Notes: generated by a model from the letters alone, not told the origin. Positions 43,886-55,689 are shown, counted from the stretch's first letter. The stretch is DNA of 64,000 nt from Neoceratodus forsteri (GCA_016271365.2 CM028129.1:848726501-848790500), one strand, 5' to 3'. Numbers and translations are program-made.

Positions 43886-44060
43886 GATGTGTACATGCAG
43901 AATGCATGCCACATGCTTATTGGTGCGATGTTTGCATTAGGTTAGAATACCCAAAGTGAACCAAAGTGAACCAGGTCTAAAAAGCACATCAGGTTCGCAT
44001 GCTGCAAGCTTGTCATGTGTGCAGAAGGTAAATCAGATCAGATTTGTGCGTTGCATGCTT
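43886..44060. repeat. Left part of a short tandem repeat hosting the Gypsy array
   Basis: Words such as GCATGCTG, CATGTGTGCAG and CACATCAGGTTCGC also occur at 55695-55810. The array therefore sits inside a repeat whose units contain CATGCTTGCCATGTGTGCAG. Confidence 0.5.
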
Positions 44061-44065
44061 GACAT

Positions 44066-45185
44066 TGTCATGGGAAATACCCTCTAATATTATTGTATAA
44101 TATTTGTACTATAAATAAATGGTCTGTGTATGTAATTGTCTCACACAAGTTAGCAGTTTGGCTTTTAACCTTCAAGTTGTCAGTAAGGATGTCATTAAAC
44201 TGATCAGGGAAAAACCTAATTAATGCCTTCCTTCCAGAGGGATAGTTTATGGCTCTCATAACCTGTGCTGTCTTGAAGTGTTCTACATATATGAATTTTA
44301 TGATGAAGCAGGAAGAAGAAGTCTTGGCTGACTCTTATTGGTTTTCTCACACCTTAGTGACAGACTGTGGGGTTGTAAACCTCAAAGGAAATGTTGATCA
44401 AAGACTGCCATATTTGGGAAATGGCTTTTTGCTAATGTTCACGTTATTTAAAATACATCCTTGTAGATCATTTTAACAATTACACTAAGGGAGGGTCTAA
44501 CTGACCTCACAAAAGGGGAGGAGAGATGCCTTCTGAAATGATCTGGCATCTGGTGAATATGTGTTATTTTATTCATGAACTCAAAGAGAGAAAGATTTCT
44601 CTGAACTTTTGAAAGCACTAAAAGGGTAACATATAGAATAAGAAAGATTTTAAGTATTTGTGGTAGGAGTTTATATTCTGTAACTTCCCATTTTTTAATA
44701 CGACTGTAAGATTTGTGATATAATTGTTCTGTGTTTGATTTTACTTGTTTTAAACTTTTTTTAGTAAACAACATTTTCTTTATTATGCTGCCTGTGTCTT
44801 CTCAGTCCTTTTTGCATGTGATTGTTGAGCCTGTATTAAGTCTGACAGCGGTAAGAGCTTACATGGTGTTACTAAGCTTGCTGATGGGGAAGAAATACCT
44901 AGGTCTCATATAGAGTTGTAAAGGTTCATTTTGGAAACCTGGCTTGGTGCACCTGGGTGAAGGATTGTACCACAGTCCTCAAAGAGGGTACGCATCTGAG
45001 TCTGTAAATTGGGTATGCTAGCATAAGATTCACAGTTTGAATCCCTCCAGAACTCGAGGCTAATAGGTGATTCAGACCCAAAACAGACAGAAGGGTTACC
45101 CTGTCTGTCACCTGTTCACACTATTGCACTTTGAGGTTGGCATTGTGGGAGCAGAGGACCTGACCTGTGGAGTACATTTGTGACA
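44066..45185 (+). repeat. Gypsy LTR A (5' of array), 1120 bp
   Basis: Starts TGTCATGGG and ends TTTGTGACA. It lacks a segment of about 70 bp (TTTATTTATTTAACAAATC and following) that LTRs B and C both have after GAGGGATAGTTT. Otherwise it is collinear with them. Confidence 0.85.
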
Positions 45186-45214
45186 GATTTGGTTGGCAGC
45201 AGTGCAATTTAAAG

Positions 45215-45715
45215 TATCTCCCTCCTTTCCTCGAGGCTATATATCTTAAGCTCCTTTAGTCATTCTTCATATGTCTTCTGGTGCAGACCATGCACCACTT
45301 TGGTTGTCCTACTCTGGACAGCCTCCACCCTGTCTATATCTTTGCAGAGATGGGGGTCTCCAGAACTTTACACAGTACTCCAGATGTGGTCTTACCAACT
45401 GTCTGTACAGAGGGCCAACAACTTCCTGTTTTCTACTGGTGATGCCTTTCCCTATTCATCCCAGTATCCCCCCAGCCCTCCTTACTGCCTTCTCACATTG
45501 CTGACCCACCTTTAGGTCATCTGATATGACTACCCCCAGGCCCCTTTCCATTTTTATTGTTGTCAGTATCTCACCCCCCACTGTGTACTCTTCCTCTGGG
45601 TTTTTGTCTCCCAGGTGCATAGCTTTGCACTTCTTTGCATTGAATCTAAGCTGTCATACATTTGGCCATTCCTCCAACCTTGCCAAGTCCCTTTTCATCC
45701 TTTCCACCCCACCTT
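45215..45715 (-). mobile_element. CR1-like insertion retained in the deleted interior
   Basis: It matches 52290-52787 of the long interior, including the CTTGCTGCAGGCC junction with integrase. Its other side is fused near 45215 to the leader after LTR A, so Gag, protease and the integrase core were deleted together. Confidence 0.8.
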
Positions 45716-46730
45716 GCTGCAGGCCAAGTTGGCAGGACCGTACAAAGTAGTCAGAAAAGTAAATGATGTGAACTATATTATAGAGTTACCTGAAAGAAGA
45801 CATACTCAGAGAACGTACCATGTCAACATGATTAAGCCATACGCTAATAGGGCTGACATGGTGTTTTCAGTGTGTAGTCCTGGGGAGGGGACAGATGAAG
45901 GAGACACCCTTCTGGACTTGCAGGAAGAAAGCAAGCAGGAGTCCTCAGTGGAGGCAATTAAATTGTCACCCCAGTTGGCCCCGGACCAGATCCAGGAAAT
46001 AAGGGAGGTTTCAGCAGACTTTGCCCAACTGTTTAGTGCCAAGCCTGGATTATCCCCCTTAGTGACACATGATGTGGAGACAGGGACGCAGGTGCCATCA
46101 CGGCAAACAGCAAATTGGTGTCCAAGGCTGTCCATAAGGACATTGGGAGGGAGGTGGAGGAAATGCTGGATTTAGAGGTAATCCAGAAATCCCACAGCCC
46201 CTGGGCCTCATCCATGGTCCTTGTTTCCAAGCCAGATGGCTCTACACATTTTTATGTGGACTATCATGGACTGAATGCAGTCACAGAGTCAGATGCCCAC
46301 CCAATACCAATGATGGATGAACTCCTGGACAAGTTGGGATGCGTGAGATACCTTGCAACTATTCACCTGACAAAGGGGTCTTGGCAGGTAGAGTTAACAG
46401 CTAGGGGAGAGGTCATATTTCATCACTATAATAGGCTTATTTGAATTTAAAGTAATGCCTTTCAGAATGCAGAATGCCCCAGCCATTTTCCAAAGGTTGG
46501 CAAACCGGGTGTTAAATGGTGCTGAGGTGTACGCCGTGGCATACTTGGATGAGATTGCAATCTTTAGTGCCAGTTGGGAGGAAGACCTGTCCCACCTTAG
46601 GGAACTGCTGGACAGGATACAGAGGGCCGGGCTCACTGTCAATGCTGAGAAGTGCCAGGTGGCCATGGCTGAAGTGGCATACCTCGGGTATGTTGTAGGC
46701 CGGGGGACAGCTCCGTCCTAAGCAAGTGAA
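45716..46730 (+). pseudogene. Integrase C-terminus and RT of the deleted interior
   Basis: It begins with the integrase GPY/F-type block (KLAGPYKVVRKVNDVNYII, RTYHVNMIKPY) and a linker, then reverse transcriptase: VSKPDGSTHFYVDYHGLN, LTKGSWQVEL and FRMQNAPAIFQRLANRVL. The catalytic box reads YLDEIAIFS, with Glu for the second Asp, which would abolish polymerase activity. Frameshifts lie near 46115 and 46440. The sister copy at 52788-53848 keeps YFDD. Confidence 0.85.
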
Positions 46731-47354
46731 AATAGAGGCAATCAAGGCATGGGTCAGACAAGAAATGCAGAAGCAGATCAGGAGTTTTCTGGGGACAGCA
46801 GGGTACTATAGGAAATTTGTACCCAATTACAGTGCCCTGGCCCCTCCCCTATCTAACCTGGTAAAGAAAAGGATGCCTAAGAAAGTTACCCGAAATCAGC
46901 CTGCGAAAAAGCCTTTACAAAACTGAAGGAGGTACTGTGCAGTACTCCTGTATTGACAAGTCCAGACTACAGCAGACCCTTTATAGTCCAGACTGATGCC
47001 TCAGATGTGGGTATTGGAGCAGTGCTGAGTCAGGCATCCAACTAAGGGAAAGGACATCCCATAGTGTACCTGAGTAAAAAGTTACTTCCCAGGGAGCAGG
47101 CTTACTCTACTGTGGAAAAAGAGTGTCTTGTCATGATGTGGGCTCTAAAGAAGTTAGAGCCATACTTATACTGGCAGCATTTTGAGGTACAAACTGACCA
47201 CAATCCCCTGGTTTGGCTGACACAAATGGGTAAGATGAATGGTAGACTACTAAGATGGAATCTGGCCTTGCAAGGATATGAAATGATGGTCTCCCACAGG
47301 GCCGGGGCCGCCAATGAAAATGTGGATGGCTTGTCCCATTGTTTTGAGGTGTAA
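46731..47354 (+). pseudogene. RNase H region of the deleted interior
   Basis: SFLGTAGYYRKFVPNYSALA is the RT/RNase H connection. A frameshift is followed by [23 protein letters not shown] sequence near 46977-47030 with a stop. An open frame (47064-47354) then reads VYLSKKLLPREQAYSTVEKE, FEVQTDHNPLVWL and NENVDGLSHC. This is the Ty3/Gypsy RNase H that removes template RNA. Confidence 0.8.
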
Positions 47355-47421
47355 ACTGAATTTGTGGAACTCATCCCATGTAGGAATTGATCTCCCAAAA
47401 TTCAGTCTAAGGAGGAAGGGG

Positions 47422-48611
47422 TGTCACAGGAAAAAAAACTCTAATATTATTGTATATTTGTATTATAAATAAATGGTCTGTGTATGTGATTGTCTCACAC
47501 AAGTTAGCAGTTTGGCTTTTAACCTTCAAGGTGTCAGTGAGGATGTCATTAAACTGACCAGGGAAAAACCTAATCAATACCTTCCTTCCAGAGGGATAGT
47601 TTTTTTTATTTATTTAACAAATCAAAAAGACCATTGAGCCAAGTACTCTTTTACAGAGGTTCCACATCAACTGTATGGCCCTCATAACCTGTGCTGCCTT
47701 TAAAGTGTTCCACATACTGTATATGAATGTCATGATGTAGTAGGAAGAAGAACTCTTGGCTGACTCTTATTGGTTTTCTCACACCTTAGTGACAGATTGT
47801 GGGGTTGTAAACCTCAAAGGAAATGTTGATCAAAGGCTGTCATAGTTGGGAAATAGCTTTTTCTGATATTCACATTATTTAAAATACAACCTTGTAGATA
47901 ATTTTAAGAATTAGCACTAAGGGAGGGTCTAACTGATCTCACAAAAGGAGGGAGATGCCTCCTGAAATGATCTGGCATCTGGTGAATATGTGTTATTTTA
48001 TTCCTGCACTCAAAGAGAGAAAGATTTCTCTGAACTTTTGAAAGCACTAAAATGGTAACATCTAGAATAAGAAAGACTTTAAGCATTTGTGGTAGGAGTT
48101 TAGATTTTGTAACTTCCAATTTTTTATACGACTGTAAGATCTGTGATATAATTGTTCTGTGTTTCATTTTACTTGTTTTAAACTTTTTTTTAGTAAACAT
48201 TTTCTTTATTATGCTGCCTGCGTCGTCTCAGTCCTTTTTGCATGTGATTGTTGAGCCTGTATTAAGTCTGACAGCTGTAAGAGCTTACATGGTGTTACTA
48301 AGCTTGCTGATGGGGAAGAAATACCTAGGTCTCATATAGAGTTGTAAAGGTTAATTTTGGAAACCTGGCTTAGTGCCCCTGGGTGAAGGATTGTACTGCA
48401 TTCCCCAAAGAGGGTACACATCCAAGTCTGTAAATTGGGTATGCTAGCATAAGGTTCACAGTTTGAATTCCTCCAGAACTCGAGGCTAATAGGTGATTCA
48501 GACCCAAAATAGACAAGAGGGTTACCCTGTCTGTCACCTGTTCACACTATTGCACTCTGAGGTTGGCACTGTGGGAGCAGAGGACCTGACCTGCGGAGTG
48601 CATTTGTGACA
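47422..48611 (+). repeat. Gypsy LTR B (middle), 1190 bp
   Basis: Starts TGTCACAGG and ends TTTGTGACA. It is preceded by the purine tract AAGGAGGAAGGGG (47409-47421), as a 3' LTR should be, and followed by a leader, as a 5' LTR should be. It therefore serves both interiors. Confidence 0.9.
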
Positions 48612-48826
48612 GATTTGGTTGGCAGTGGTGCAATTTAAAGTATTGGTAACACAAGCTTTAACAGTTCAGTGTGACAGCTTAATACTGTACAGCTCACATG
48701 CAAAATAAAGCAGTGATTTATTTTTAAAAAGGAAACAAAACTATATCATTTTGCTTACAGTCAAAGTTCCTACCTGTTTTTGTTTTTTTCGAGTGCAAGT
48801 TAAAGTAGCCATAGTTAGGGAAGAAG
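48612..48826 (+). promoter_or_regulatory. Leader with probable primer binding site
   Basis: Directly after LTR B comes GATTTGGTTGGCAGTGGTGC, also found after LTR A with one or two changes. A TGG start close to the LTR end suits a primer binding site, but I cannot name the tRNA. Confidence 0.45.
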
Positions 48827-50150
48827 ATGGCTTTCAACTGCAGTGGACACACTGTAGACTACTTGAGGCAGTTGTGCCAGGACAGAGGAGTCCAGCATGA
48901 GGGGAAAGCCAACAAGCAGAACCTGATGGAGGATGTGATGGCAGCAGATGCTCAGAGCCCTGAGTCACAGTCTGTAACTGAAAAGGGATAAACCTTGGGT
49001 GTGGAGGAGCCAACAGGCAGTGCAGTGTCCAGATCCAGTGAGGGGGAGAGCAGGGCCAGTGCAAGCCAAGGGTCACAGCAGCAGGGGAAGGTCACCAGCA
49101 TTCAAGAGCCAGAAGCAATCAGGCTACAGATGGAGTTGAGGAGGATGGAGCTGGAGTTTGAACAGAAAAGGTTTGAAGCCAGGAGCAAAGGGAGCTTGAA
49201 CAGAGGAAGCTGGAGATGGAAAGAGAGGAAAAGAGGGAACAGCTTCAGCAAGCCTTAGAGGAGAAGAGGGAGTGAGAACAGTGAGAAGCTGAGCAAGAAC
49301 AGCAAGAAGCTGAGTGAGAAAAGCGAGAGGCTGACCATGAAGAGTGTGAATGCCAGAGGCAACATGAACTGGAGAAGCTACGACTCCAAACCCCAGCACC
49401 AGAGCAGGTAAGTGGCCTGGGTTTAACTGGAACCACAGGACTGGGTTACAAACTAAATTCTAAATTGATAGCCAATTTTAAAGAGGAGGAAGATATGGAT
49501 GCCTTTTTAAATTCCTTTGAAAAAGTTTGCATTCAGGCAAATATTCCCAGAGGGTCCTGGAGCTTCCAGCTATCCCCACTACTTACCGGGAATGCTTGGG
49601 ATGCATTGGGTCAAATGGACAATGAGGACAGTAATGATTACAGTAAACTGAAAACTGCACTGTTAAAGAAATATGAGCTAGCAGTAGAGTCATGCAGAGC
49701 TAAATTCAGTAAGGTCAGGTGAAGCCCTGCGTGAGCTATGAGGAGCTAGCCATGAAACAATCTCAGTTTTTAAAACATTGGTGGGAAGGAATTGAAGCAA
49801 ACTCTGTGGATAAAATTGAAAATGCTGTACTGTTAGAGCAGTTTTTTGGGGCATGCCCAGCAGAGCTGAAAACCTGGCTGGAGGACTGAGATCCAAAAAC
49901 AGTGCAAGAGGCAGAGGAACTCTCGGACCACTATGCCAGGAGCAGACCTGCTCTGAAAGCAAATGTGGCTGGCATGGTAGAGCAGAAAGGGAAAAGTGCA
50001 CCTTCAGGGCAGCTAAAACCCTCACTGCCTCCACCAAAATCAGGCAGCCCCAGGTTTCTATGAAAAGATTTGCCTAAGAAAAAAAATGAATGTTGGGTTT
50101 GCAAAGAATCTGGGCATATTGCCAGACAGTGTCCCAAGAGGACAAAAAGT
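48827..50150 (+). pseudogene. Gag with SAP-like start, SCAN-like capsid and zinc knuckle
   Basis: Gag packages element RNA. The ATG at 48827 gives TVDYLRQLCQDRGVQHEGKA, a SAP-like helix pair, ending in a stop near 48990. A Glu/Gln/Arg-rich coiled coil follows (49110-49390). The capsid part reads FKEEEDMDAFLNSFEKVC (49475-49530) and DYSKLKTALLKKYEL. After a frame change the SCAN-type block EQFFGACPAELKTWLEDRDP and VQEAEELSDHY lie at 49840-49935. SCAN domains of vertebrate zinc-finger genes derive from Gmr1-like Gag, so this fits the domain order of pol. The knuckle CWVCKESGHIARQCP (50092-50137) is CCHC. About four disruptions are present. Confidence 0.8.
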
Positions 50151-50199
50151 GCACAAAGTGGTGCTTGAAAAGAAGTGGGTTGTTTGTGTGTCCCTGAAA

Positions 50200-50662
50200 G
50201 CATGCCAATGAACATGAGAGAACACATGCACCCAGTCACTGTGAATGGTGTACAGACACAAGGGTTAAGAGACACAGGGCATCCCTGACTTTGGTAAAAG
50301 GGGATCTGGTACAGCCTGGTCAGCTTATACCCAATCAGTTTGTGATGGTACAGGGGTTCACTGGGGAGAAGAAAACATTGCCACTCGCTAGTGTTCTCCT
50401 AGACTGGGATGAGACAGGGGGAGCTGTGCAACAGGTTGCTGTAGCTGAAACTTTAGCGGTTGATGTAATTCTAGGCAAAAATCTCAAACAGGGGAAGGTG
50501 TGTGCAGTTACCCATAGCCAAGTGGCAAGGGAAACTTGTAGTTCCCCGGACCCCGTAGAAGCCCCTGTGGAAACCACTGGGAGGCTGGTTCCCCAGCCTG
50601 GGTCTCCTGATATGGAGACTAATGAAAGGGAGGTAGAAATTTCCCTGGTAGCAGTTAACTAA
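50200..50662 (+). pseudogene. Aspartic protease of the Gypsy element
   Basis: VNGVQTQGLRDTG (50239-50278) holds the D-T-G active-site triplet of retropepsins, which cut Gag-Pol. A frame change follows, then an open frame (50291-50662) with ASVLLDWDETGGAVQQVAVA and VDVILGKNL, the flap/C-terminal ILG motif. The break just after DTG makes it non-functional as it stands. Confidence 0.65.
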
Positions 50663-50699
50663 ACAGCTATGGAGGGTTAATCTGAGGAAGGAGGGGTGA

Positions 50700-51914
50700 C
50701 CCATTGTCAGAGCGTTAGGGATGGCAGTGATCCTGAGTGCTCTGACACTAGATCTAGGGACCCTAGTTTAGACACTGAAGGGGTTCTGTCCCATGCCTTG
50801 GGAATGTGTAAGGAGTTTGCAGCTGCTCAGAAAAGTGACCCTAGTCTAGAGAAGCTGAGGGCTTGCACAGACTCTGACAGAGCACAGGGAGGTGACGAGA
50901 AACACAGTTTATTGGGACAATGGACTGATGTATACTCAGGATGTTAAGACAGAGGGAGGGGTGATAGGCAGATACCTTGTCGTTCCCCAGGGGTACTGTG
51001 AGCAGTTGCTCAAGACTGCACACGATATTCCCTTGTCTGATCATCTGGGAATCACACACACTATGTAGCAGTTGGCCCAGAATTTCTATTGGACCAACTT
51101 CACCCAGCAGGTGAAGGAGTATTGCAGGTCTTGTCACCAGTGCCAAGAAATAGGGAAGGCAGGTAAGAAAATCCAAGCCACCCTAATCCCATTCCCTGTA
51201 GAGGAGGAGCCATTCCAGAGGATGGGAATGAATATTGTGGGGCCTTTATATACCTCCAGCTCCTCCTGAAAGAGATTCATCCTGACTGTGGTGGATTGTG
51301 CCACCCGGTATCCAGAGGCAGTCGCCCTATCCTCACTGAGGACAAAGTGGCAGATGCCTTACTTGGGATTTTCTTCTGTGTTGGATTTCCACAGGAGTTT
51401 ATTACCATTCAAGGGGGGGTTCCTTCATGTCGGACCTGATGAAATGTTTGTGGGAGAAGTGTGGGGTGGTGCAGAGACACACAACACTTTATCACCCGCA
51501 AGCCAATGGGCTTGTGGAAAGATTTAATGGTACCCTGAAGTCAATGCTCCAAGCATTTGCTGAATAGCATGGGAGGGACTGGGAGAAATACCTTCCCCAC
51601 CTGTTGTTTCCATACAGGGAGGTGCCCCAAGAGTCAATTGGGTTTTCCCCTTTCGAACTCTTATATGGACTCCGGGTATGTGGGCCCTTAGACTTGATCC
51701 GGGAGGACTGGGAAGTCAAGCATGCCACCCAGGGAACTCCCATAGTGGATTATGTCCTTAGGTTTAGGGAAAGACTGAAGGAGCTTATGGGGACAGCCCA
51801 GAGCAATGTGGCAGCCACCCAAAAAAACAAAAAAGTGTGGTACGACCACAGAGCCAGAGCTTGCTCGTACATGGTGGGTCAGGAAGTCATGGTCCTCATC
51901 CCAGTCCAGAAACA
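50700..51914 (+). pseudogene. Integrase N-terminal zinc and core domains, upstream of RT
   Basis: Integrase inserts element DNA. FAAAQKSDPSLEKLR and, after a break, YLVVPQGYCEQLLKTAHD, the second His in SDHLG, and YCRSCHQCQ (50970-51152) form the His-His-Cys-Cys zinc domain. In the core the first catalytic Asp is Asn (RMGMNIVGPL, about 51220-51248) and the second is replaced as well (FITIQGG). The Glu is kept in HPQANGLVERFNGTLK (51499-51543). The open frame 51604-51942 has PYREVPQESIGFSPFELLYG and SYMVGQEVMVLIPVQK. Here the CR1-like insertion splits it; the GPY/F part resumes at 52788. Its position ahead of RT is the Gmr1 feature. Confidence 0.85.
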
Positions 51915-52787
51915 CAGAAGCATAGAATCTGATGACAGATAAGGACCACTTGGCCCACCTAGTCTGCCCATTTCCCTACCTAATGGATAAGCTGCAGATC
52001 CTAGTTAACCAACAGCCTACTTCCTCCTACCCCCCACTAGAATTGCCTTATGTCTGTCCCATGCATTCTTGAATTGTGCCACTGTTTTTGACTCAACAAC
52101 CTCCTCAGAAAGGCTGTTCCATGCATCTACAACCCTCTCTGTGAAGAAATACTTCCTCACATTACATCTGAGCTGTCCCCCTCTATCTTCAAATTATGCC
52201 CCCTTATTCTTGCACATCTCTTTTTCTGAAAGATGCTACCCTCTTCAGCTTTGTTGATTCCCTTGAGGTATTTGAAAGTTTTTATCATGTCCCCCCTCCC
52301 TCCTTTCCTCGAGGCTATACATCTTAAGCTCCTTTTGCCATTCTTCATATGTCTTCTGGTGCAGACCATGCACCATTTTGGTTGCCCTCCTCTGGACAGT
52401 CTCTACCCTGTCTATGTCTTTGCGGAGTTGGGGGTCTCCAGAACTGTATGCAGTACTCCAGATGTGGTCTTACCAACTGTCATGCAGAGGGCCAACAACT
52501 TCCTGTTTTCTACTGTGATGCCTTTCCCTATGCATCCCAGTATCCCTCCTCCAGCCCTCCTTACTACCTTCTCACATTGCTGACCCACCTTTAGGCCATC
52601 TGATATGAATGACCCCAGATCCCTTTCCAGTTTTGTTGTTGTCAGTATCTCACCCTCCATTGTGTAATCTTCCCCTGGGTTTTTGCTTCCCAGGTGCATT
52701 ACTATGCGCTTATTTGCATTGAATCTAAGCTGCCATATATTTGACCACTCCTCCAACCTTGCCAAGTCCCTTTTCATCCTTTCCACC
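51915..52787 (-). mobile_element. CR1-like LINE fragment inserted in integrase
   Basis: On the minus strand: MKRDLARLEEWSNIWQLRFN, IVMHLGSKNPGEDYTMEGE, a DLGSFISDGLKVGQQCEKVV block (52786-52540), then DMIKTFKYLKGINKAEEGSI (52285-52226). Its 3' end, AAGTGGTCCTTATCTGTCAT with GATTCTATGCTTCTG (about 51950-51915), matches the family of 35900-37195. It is 5'-truncated at about 52787. Integrase coding continues on both sides. Confidence 0.8.
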
Positions 52788-53848
52788 CCACCTTGCTGCA
52801 GGCCAAGTTGGCAGGACCGTACAAAGTAGTCAGAAACGTAAATGACGTGAACTATATTATAGAGTTACCTGATAGAAGACATACTCAGAGAACGTACCAT
52901 GTCAACATGATTAAGCCATACGCTAATAGGGCTGACATGGTGTTTTCAGTGTGTAGTCCTGGGGAGGGGACAGATGAAGGAGACACTCTTCTGGACTTGC
53001 AGGAAGAAAGCAAGCAGGAGTCCTCAGTGGAGGCAATTAAATTGTCACCCCAGTTGGCCCCGGACCAGATCCAGGAAATAAGGGAGGTTTCAGCAGACTT
53101 TGCCCAACTGTTTAGTGCCAAGCCTGGATTATCCCCCTTAGTGACACATGATGTGGAGACAGGGACGCAGGTGCCCATATGGCAAACAGCAAATTGGGTG
53201 TCCAAGGCTGTCCATAAGGACATTGGGAGGGAGGTGGAGGAAATGCTGGATTTAGAGGTAATCCAGAAATCCCACAGCCCCTGGGCCTCATCCATGGTCC
53301 TTGTTTCCAAGCCAGATGGCTCTACACATTTTTATGTGGACTATCATGGACTGAATGCAGTCACAGAGTCAGATGCCCACCCAATACCAATGATGGATGA
53401 ACTCCTGGACAAGTTGGGATGGGTGACATACCTTACAACTATTGACCTGACAAAGGGGTATTGGCAGGTAGAGTTAACTGCCAGAGCTAGGGAGAGGTCA
53501 GCTTTCATCACTCTGACAGGCTTATTTGAATTTAAAGTAATGCCCTTCGGAATGCAGAACACCTCAGCCACTTTCCAAAGGTTGGTGAACCAGGTGTTAA
53601 ATGGTGCTGAGGTGTACACCGTGGCGTACTTTGATGACATTGCCATCTTTAGTGCCAGCTGGGAGGAACACCTGTCCCACCTTAGGGAAGTGCTGGGCAG
53701 AATACAGAGGGCCGGGCTCACTGTCAAATCTGAGAAGTGCCAGGTGGCCATGGCTGAAGTGGCATACCTCGGGCATGTTGTAGGCCAGGGACAGCTTCCT
53801 CCTAAGCAAGCGAAAATAGAGGCAATTGAGGCACGGGCTAGACCATAA
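52788..53848 (+). CDS. Integrase C-terminus joined to reverse transcriptase
   Basis: This is one open frame of 351 codons. Residues 5-45 are the integrase GPY/F block (LAGPYKVVRNVNDVNYIIEL, RTYHVNMIKPY). Residues 50-140 are an acidic linker with a protease-processing-like character. RT follows: VSKPDGSTHFYVDYHGLN, TIDLTKGYWQVEL, FKVMPFGMQNTSATFQRL, YFDDIAIFS (the catalytic Asp pair) and EKCQVAMAEVAYLGHVVG. So integrase feeds directly into RT within one polyprotein, the reverse of the usual Ty3/Gypsy order. The frame ends at a stop in the RT/RNase H connection. The ATG at 52793 lies next to the CR1-like insert and is not a natural start. Confidence 0.85.
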
Positions 53849-54440
53849 ATGCAGAAGTAGGTCAGGAGTTTTCTGGGGACTGCAGGGTACTATAGGAAAT
53901 TTGTACCCAATTACGGTGCCCTGGCCCCTCCACTATCTGACCTAGTAAAGAAAAGGATGCCTAAGAAAGTTACCTGGGAACCAGCCTTCGAAAAAGCCTT
54001 TATAAGACTGAATGAGGCACTGTGCAGTGCTCCTGTATTGACAAGTCCAGACTATAGCAGACCCTTTATAGTCCAGACTGATGCTTCAGATGTGGCTATT
54101 GTGGCAGTGCTGAGTCTGGCATCCAACCAAGGGAAAGATCATCCCATTGTGTACCTGAGTAAAACATTACTTCCCAGGGAGCAGGCTTACTCTACTGTGG
54201 AAAAAGAGTGTCTTGTCATGATTGTGGGCTCTAAAGAAGTTAGAGCCATACTTATACTGGCAGCATTTTGAGGTACAAACTGACCACAACCCCCTGGTTT
54301 GGCTGACACAAATGGGTAAGATGAATGGTAGACTACTAAGATGGAATCTGGCCTTGCAAGGATATGAAATGATGGTCTCCCACAGGGCTGGGGCCACCAA
54401 TGAAAATGTGGATGGCTTGTCCCATTGTTTTGAGGTGTAA
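53849..54440 (+). pseudogene. RNase H of the long interior
   Basis: After stops at 53849 and 53857, SFLGTAGYYRKFVPNYGALA leads into RNase H: an open frame (53957-54271) with [20 protein letters not shown] and VYLSKTLLPREQAYSTVEKE, then a frameshift. WALKKLEPYLYWQHFEVQTD, HNPLVWLTQMGKMNGRLL and NENVDGLSHC close the domain at 54440. The catalytic TDAS is present. Nothing follows RNase H before the LTR, as expected if integrase lies upstream. Confidence 0.85.
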
Positions 54441-54494
54441 ACTGAATTTGTGGAACTCATCCCATGTAGGAATAGATCCCCCAAAATTCAGTCT

Positions 54495-54507
54495 AAGGAG
54501 GAAGGGG
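54495..54507 (+). promoter_or_regulatory. Polypurine tract before LTR C
   Basis: AAGGAGGAAGGGG immediately precedes TGTCAC of the LTR, identical to 47409-47421 before LTR B. Confidence 0.75.
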
Positions 54508-55689
54508 TGTCACGGGAAAAAAACTCTAATATTATTGTATAATATTTGTATTCTAAATAAATGGTCTGTGTATGTAATTGTCTCACACAAGTTAGCAGTT
54601 TGGCTTTTAACCCTTCAAGGTGTCAGTGAGGATGTCATTAAAATGACCAGGGAAAATCCTGATTAATGCCTTCCTTCCAGAGGGATAGTTTTTTTATTTA
54701 TTTAACAAATCGGAAAGACCTTTGAGCCAAGGGCTCTTTTACAGAGGTTCCATGTCAAGTGTGTGGCCCTCATAACCTGTGCTGCCTTTAAAGTGTTCCA
54801 CATATATGAATTTTATGATGTAGCAGGAAGAAGAACTCTTGGCTGACTCTTTTGGTTTTCTCACACCTTAGTGACAGATTGTGGGGTTGTAAACCTCAAA
54901 GAAAATGTTGATCAAAGGCTGTCTTTGTTGGGAAATGGCTTTTTCTGATATTCACATTATTTAAAATACATCCTTGTAGATAATTTTAAGAATTACACTA
55001 AGGGAGGGTCTAACTGATCTCACAAAAGGGGAGGGGAAATGCCTCCTGAAATGATCCAGCATCTGGTGAATATGTGTTATTTTATTCCTGCACTCAAAGA
55101 GAAAAAGATTTCTCTGAACTTTTGAAAGCACTAACAGGGTAACATCTAGAATAAGAAAGACTTTAAGTATTTGTGGTAGGAGTTTAGATTTTGTAACTTC
55201 CCATTTTTTTATACGACTGTAAGATTTGTGATATAATTCTTCTGTGTTTGATTTTACTTGTTTTAAACTTTTTTTAGTAAACAACATATTCTTTATTATA
55301 CTGCCTGTGTCTTCTCAGTCCTTTTTGCATGTGACTGTAGTAAGTCTGACAGCTGTAAGGGCATACATGGTGTTATTAAGCTTGCTTAAAGGGAAGAAAT
55401 ACCTAGGTCTCATACAGAGTTGTAAGGGTTCATTTTGGAAACCTGGCTTGGTGCTCCTGGGCAAAGGATTGTACCGCATTCCCCGAAGAGGGGATGCATC
55501 CGAGTCTGTAAATTGGGTATGATAGCATAAGGTTCACAGTTTGAATCCCTCCAGAACTCAAGGCTAATAGGTGATTCAGACCCAAAATAGACAGGAGGGT
55601 TACCCTGTCTGTCACCTGTTTACACTATTGCACTCTGAGATTGGCACTGTGGGAGTAGAGGGCCTGACCTGCGTAGTGTGTTTGTGACA
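54508..55689 (+). repeat. Gypsy LTR C (3' of array), 1182 bp
   Basis: Starts TGTCACGGG and ends TTTGTGACA, followed by the target duplication GACAT. It shares the 70-bp segment with LTR B. It has a short deletion after TGCATGTGACTGT compared with A and B. Confidence 0.9.
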
